Source: Paralichthys olivaceus
Taxonomy: Eukaryota; Chordata; Actinopteri; Pleuronectiformes; Paralichthyidae
Assembly: GCF_024713975.1 (NCBI RefSeq)
Contig: NC_091111.1
Coordinates: 10,489,001-10,553,000 of the forward strand
Direction of reading: 5' to 3'
Length of the DNA stretch: 64,000 nt
In this document: piece by piece, positions 61,888 through 64,000 of the stretch
Layout of the letters: every line of letters starts with the position of its first letter
Position numbering within the stretch: position 1 is the stretch's first letter
Notes under the pieces: generated by a model
The model's database searches: none
Told to the model about the DNA's origin: nothing
What the model saw: only the letters and a program-made list of their open reading frames with translations
Translations under genes and position numbers: made by a program

Positions 61888-61916
61888 GGGAGGGGTTGAG
61901 GTGGGGGGGTCAAGGG
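61888..61916 (+). other. G-quadruplex motif on the + strand
   Basis: G runs at 61888-61890, 61892-61895, 61903-61909 and 61914-61916 have loops of 1, 7 and 4. Two more runs (61868-61871, 61873-61879) lie just before. The motif is in the sense strand of the eya4 leader intron, about 55 bp upstream of a candidate exon. Confidence 0.7.
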
Positions 61917-61971
61917 AGGCTTGGGCACAAATCAATTCACCTGAGAGACGCATTATTGTCTTCGGTTTCAG

Positions 61972-62013
61972 GCGAGGAGGAGCTGAACGCTATGAAAAAT
62001 TAAAAGGATGCCA
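61972..62013 (+). other. eya4: Candidate 42-nt leader exon of eya4 with a mini-uORF
   Basis: A good acceptor (TTCGGTTTCAG) precedes 61972 and a good donor (CCA/GTGAGT) follows 62013. The 42 nt contain ATGAAAAATTAA, a three-codon upstream frame. Both splice sites and orientation fit a noncoding leader exon between 59628 and 63290. There is no transcript evidence. Confidence 0.35.
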
Positions 62014-62036
62014 GTGAGTTTAAAGGATCGTGCCCA

Positions 62037-62063
62037 CATACACACACATACACACACTCATGC

Positions 62064-62105
<42 letters not shown>
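62037..62105. repeat. (CA)n microsatellite
   Basis: About 25 CA units in the right half, with variants (CATA, CTCA) on the left. Confidence 0.95.
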
Positions 62106-62107
<2 letters not shown>

Positions 62108-63289
62108 AAGTAACTAAAAAGTCACATAATCCTCGAATTTAATGTTTATAACCCATGTTTTTGGGACAAACCAACCTGACCAGTGTTTAATGAAGAGTAA
62201 AACATTCCTTTATCCCTCATGTTCCTTTAGTATGAATGCAACTGCATTCACATATGCACCATTTTGAACTGTATGATATATAGTTTCATTATACTTTCAC
62301 TCGCTGACCACATTTTATGGCATAAATCCTCAATAACATTGCGCAGCGAGCACATCATGTGCAGCTCGCTCTCAGTCCCTCAAAGTGCAGGTGCAGAAAA
62401 AATATTATTCACTTTAGCTGAGGTGAAATAGATCAAATGCTTAAAAATGTGGTTTTCGCAGGGGAAAAACTGGAAATGATTCAGTGCCGCTTTAACCACA
62501 CTTTGTGGGAACCGCAGCTCTAATGACAGGGAAGGACTTTTGTGTTTTCATGAGAGTGCGTATCTTTGCAGCCCACTCTTTTGTTTGACCGTCAAACGCT
62601 CTAGCGGCCTTTGCACGATAAAGCCGAGAGGAGCCATTTTGTGCCGTTCCGTTGGGATGATTGTTTTACGATTGTTTTCAGCCTTTTGTTGCAACGTCAC
62701 AATGTAATTTCTGCATTTTTTCTCATTGCGACATCTCTTCCGAGCCGAAGACGATCACCTTGGCCCCTGTGTCGCTCCAGACTCCAGCACCAACCTGTCC
62801 CTTGTCTAGTATTAATAGGGTCACTTGCCATCTTCGTACACTAACCAGCCACTGTGTCTGTGGTCCTGAGCCAGCCAAGCCGACGTATCGTTTACACTTC
62901 TCCATTTTCATTGTTGATATTTACTTCTACAATTATCTCTCCACTTCACCCTCGCCCGAAGATGATATGCTGAAGTTATAGCTGCTGCTTCCCTCCTCCA
63001 GTCTCCTGTTGCTCACACATAAACACACTGACAGACGGCCTGACCGACAGATGCCCAGAGACATGAAAAAAAATTAATACAGTTTGATGGGTTTGGGTTG
63101 GGATGAGTTATCAAATTTGGCAGTGAGATCCAGATGTTGTTTTTAAAAACACTCTTCATCAGAATCCCCACAAAACAGTTGGCGCTCATAGACGTGCATC
63201 AGTAAATAAAATGGATCAATCCACTGACCCACATTATATTTCTTCTTCTCTGCCCCTCAAGTGTGCAGTGGATCACAACCCAAGAAGCC

Positions 63290-63322
63290 ATGGAGGCCTC
63301 ACAGGACCTCAACGAACAGATG
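63290..63322 (+). CDS. eya4: Eyes absent homolog 4, start-codon exon (partial gene)
   Basis: EYA4 is a transcription co-activator and haloacid-dehalogenase-type tyrosine phosphatase that works with SIX factors in eye, ear, muscle and kidney development. Only its first 11 codons are here: MEASQDLNEQM, closely matching the known N-terminus MEDSQDLNEQ of vertebrate EYA4. The exon is preceded by a pyrimidine-rich acceptor (AG at 63260-63261 or 63267-63268), has a 5'UTR of about 20-30 nt, and ends at a strong donor ATG/GTGAGT (63322/63323). Gene order after tcf21 supports the call. The transactivation region and the C-terminal EYA domain lie beyond the window. No in-frame upstream ATG was seen in the exon. 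Confidence 0.85.
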
Positions 63323-63433
63323 GTGAGTTAAAGGCTACTGTATGCATGTGAGTGTGGGTGGGGGGGGGTTGAGTTTACCTTGTATCGGCCACACAAGTCT
63401 GAGGAATGGGTGCAGTGGAGGGATGCATGTCTG

Positions 63434-63436
<3 letters not shown>

Positions 63437-63466
<30 letters not shown>
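63437..63466. repeat. (GT)n microsatellite
   Basis: About 14 GT units. Confidence 0.9.
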
Positions 63467-63467
<1 letters not shown>

Positions 63468-63665
63468 AACACACAGCAGATGTGGTTCAGCGAGGCCACA
63501 GTAACCATATGGCAGCAGTCGGTGTGAATGTGACTTGGACATATACATCACTTTAGGAACCGTGGGTGAGCGTGCACAAATGTGTGCATGTAATTCAAGT
63601 CAATTCATGATTACAAAAGTTGGATTTATTTTGTGTCTCTTCCATATCTTTTAAACCTCAATCAT

Positions 63666-63737
63666 GCACACAAACACACACCCGCACACACACAAACACA
63701 CACACACACACACACACATGCAAACATACACACACAG
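63666..63737. repeat. (CA)n microsatellite, interrupted
   Basis: CA units broken by AAACA, CCGCA and TGCAAACATA. Confidence 0.9.
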
Positions 63738-64000
63738 CCTGAGGGTTGGTTAGTGTCTCACTTCAGCACGCCGTCTCTGCGTCAGCACAGCGTCCCAGTT
63801 CTGCTTGTTTAAAGATCAGGCCGTATTGTTGGGAAAATGATTTTGGCGGCGAGCGAGGTCCACTCGCATTTCAAAGTCGTTAGTCAGCCACCAGAACAGG
63901 TGTAATTTCATCTCCTCCTCCTCCTCCTCCATCAAGCCTGGTTCTCTCTCTCTCTTTCCTTCTCTCTCTCTCTCTCTCTCTCTGACCTGCCAGCCTCGAC

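Larger units (their letters stand above)
59629..63260 (+). other. eya4: Probable eya4 5' intron sequence
   Basis: Mostly AT-rich. It contains a GC-richer patch (61160-61440), a purine/G-rich tract (61855-61918), the candidate exon 61972-62013, a CA microsatellite (62037-62105) and a CpG-richer stretch at 62560-62780. No protein-coding exon was recognised. Confidence 0.45.
63323..64000 (+). other. eya4: eya4 intron, continues past the window
   Basis: Noncoding, with a GT tract (63437-63466), an interrupted CA tract (63666-63737) and CT-rich sequence (63944-63983). No following eya4 exon was recognised before the window ends. Confidence 0.6.

Overview
The window is vertebrate nuclear DNA, almost certainly from a percomorph-like teleost fish. 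Coding regions are split into short exons with canonical GT/AG boundaries. Intergenic DNA is AT-rich and full of CA/GT, GA/CT and tetranucleotide microsatellites. The recognisable dispersed repeats are of kinds familiar from ray-finned fish. There are no operons, bacterial signals or CRISPR arrays.

Four genes form a known vertebrate neighbourhood, slc2a12 - tbpl1 - tcf21 - eya4 (human 6q23), in compact form. From the left: the last two coding exons of slc2a12 (GLUT12 sugar transporter, + strand, CDS to 802, 3'UTR to about 2150); tbpl1 (TBP-like factor TLP/TRF2, - strand, six coding exons, 6508 to 3676, with a probable noncoding first exon near 8000-7966), tail to tail with slc2a12; a repeat-rich gap of about 19 kb; tcf21 (bHLH factor, + strand, two coding exons, 26979-28188); and, at the right edge, the 5' part of eya4 (+ strand), with a probable noncoding first exon ending at 59628 and the start-codon exon at 63290-63322. 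The rest of eya4 lies outside the window.

Two genes of lineage-expanded, immune-type families lie between tcf21 and eya4, both on the - strand. One is a single-exon secreted coiled-coil plus C1q-domain protein (31344-32387, 347 aa). The other is a complete six-exon TRIM E3 ligase with RING, B-box, coiled coil and PRY/SPRY (51778 to 48694, 485 aa). I recognise neither as part of the ancestral block.

The remaining roughly 50 kb holds no gene I can support. It contains microsatellites, several dispersed repeat families (some with two or three copies), a degenerate LINE reverse-transcriptase fragment, a perfect 16-bp hairpin at 15015-15055, and two strong G-quadruplex-type tracts (24142-24167 on the - strand, 61888-61916 on the + strand). 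I did not find a previously undescribed system. The most useful leads are structural: overlapping uORFs in tbpl1, a candidate 42-nt eya4 leader exon with a mini-uORF, the tail-to-tail slc2a12/tbpl1 ends, the acquired C1q-like and TRIM genes, and the repeat families. All family assignments come from reading the sequence and memory of the families; no database search was run.
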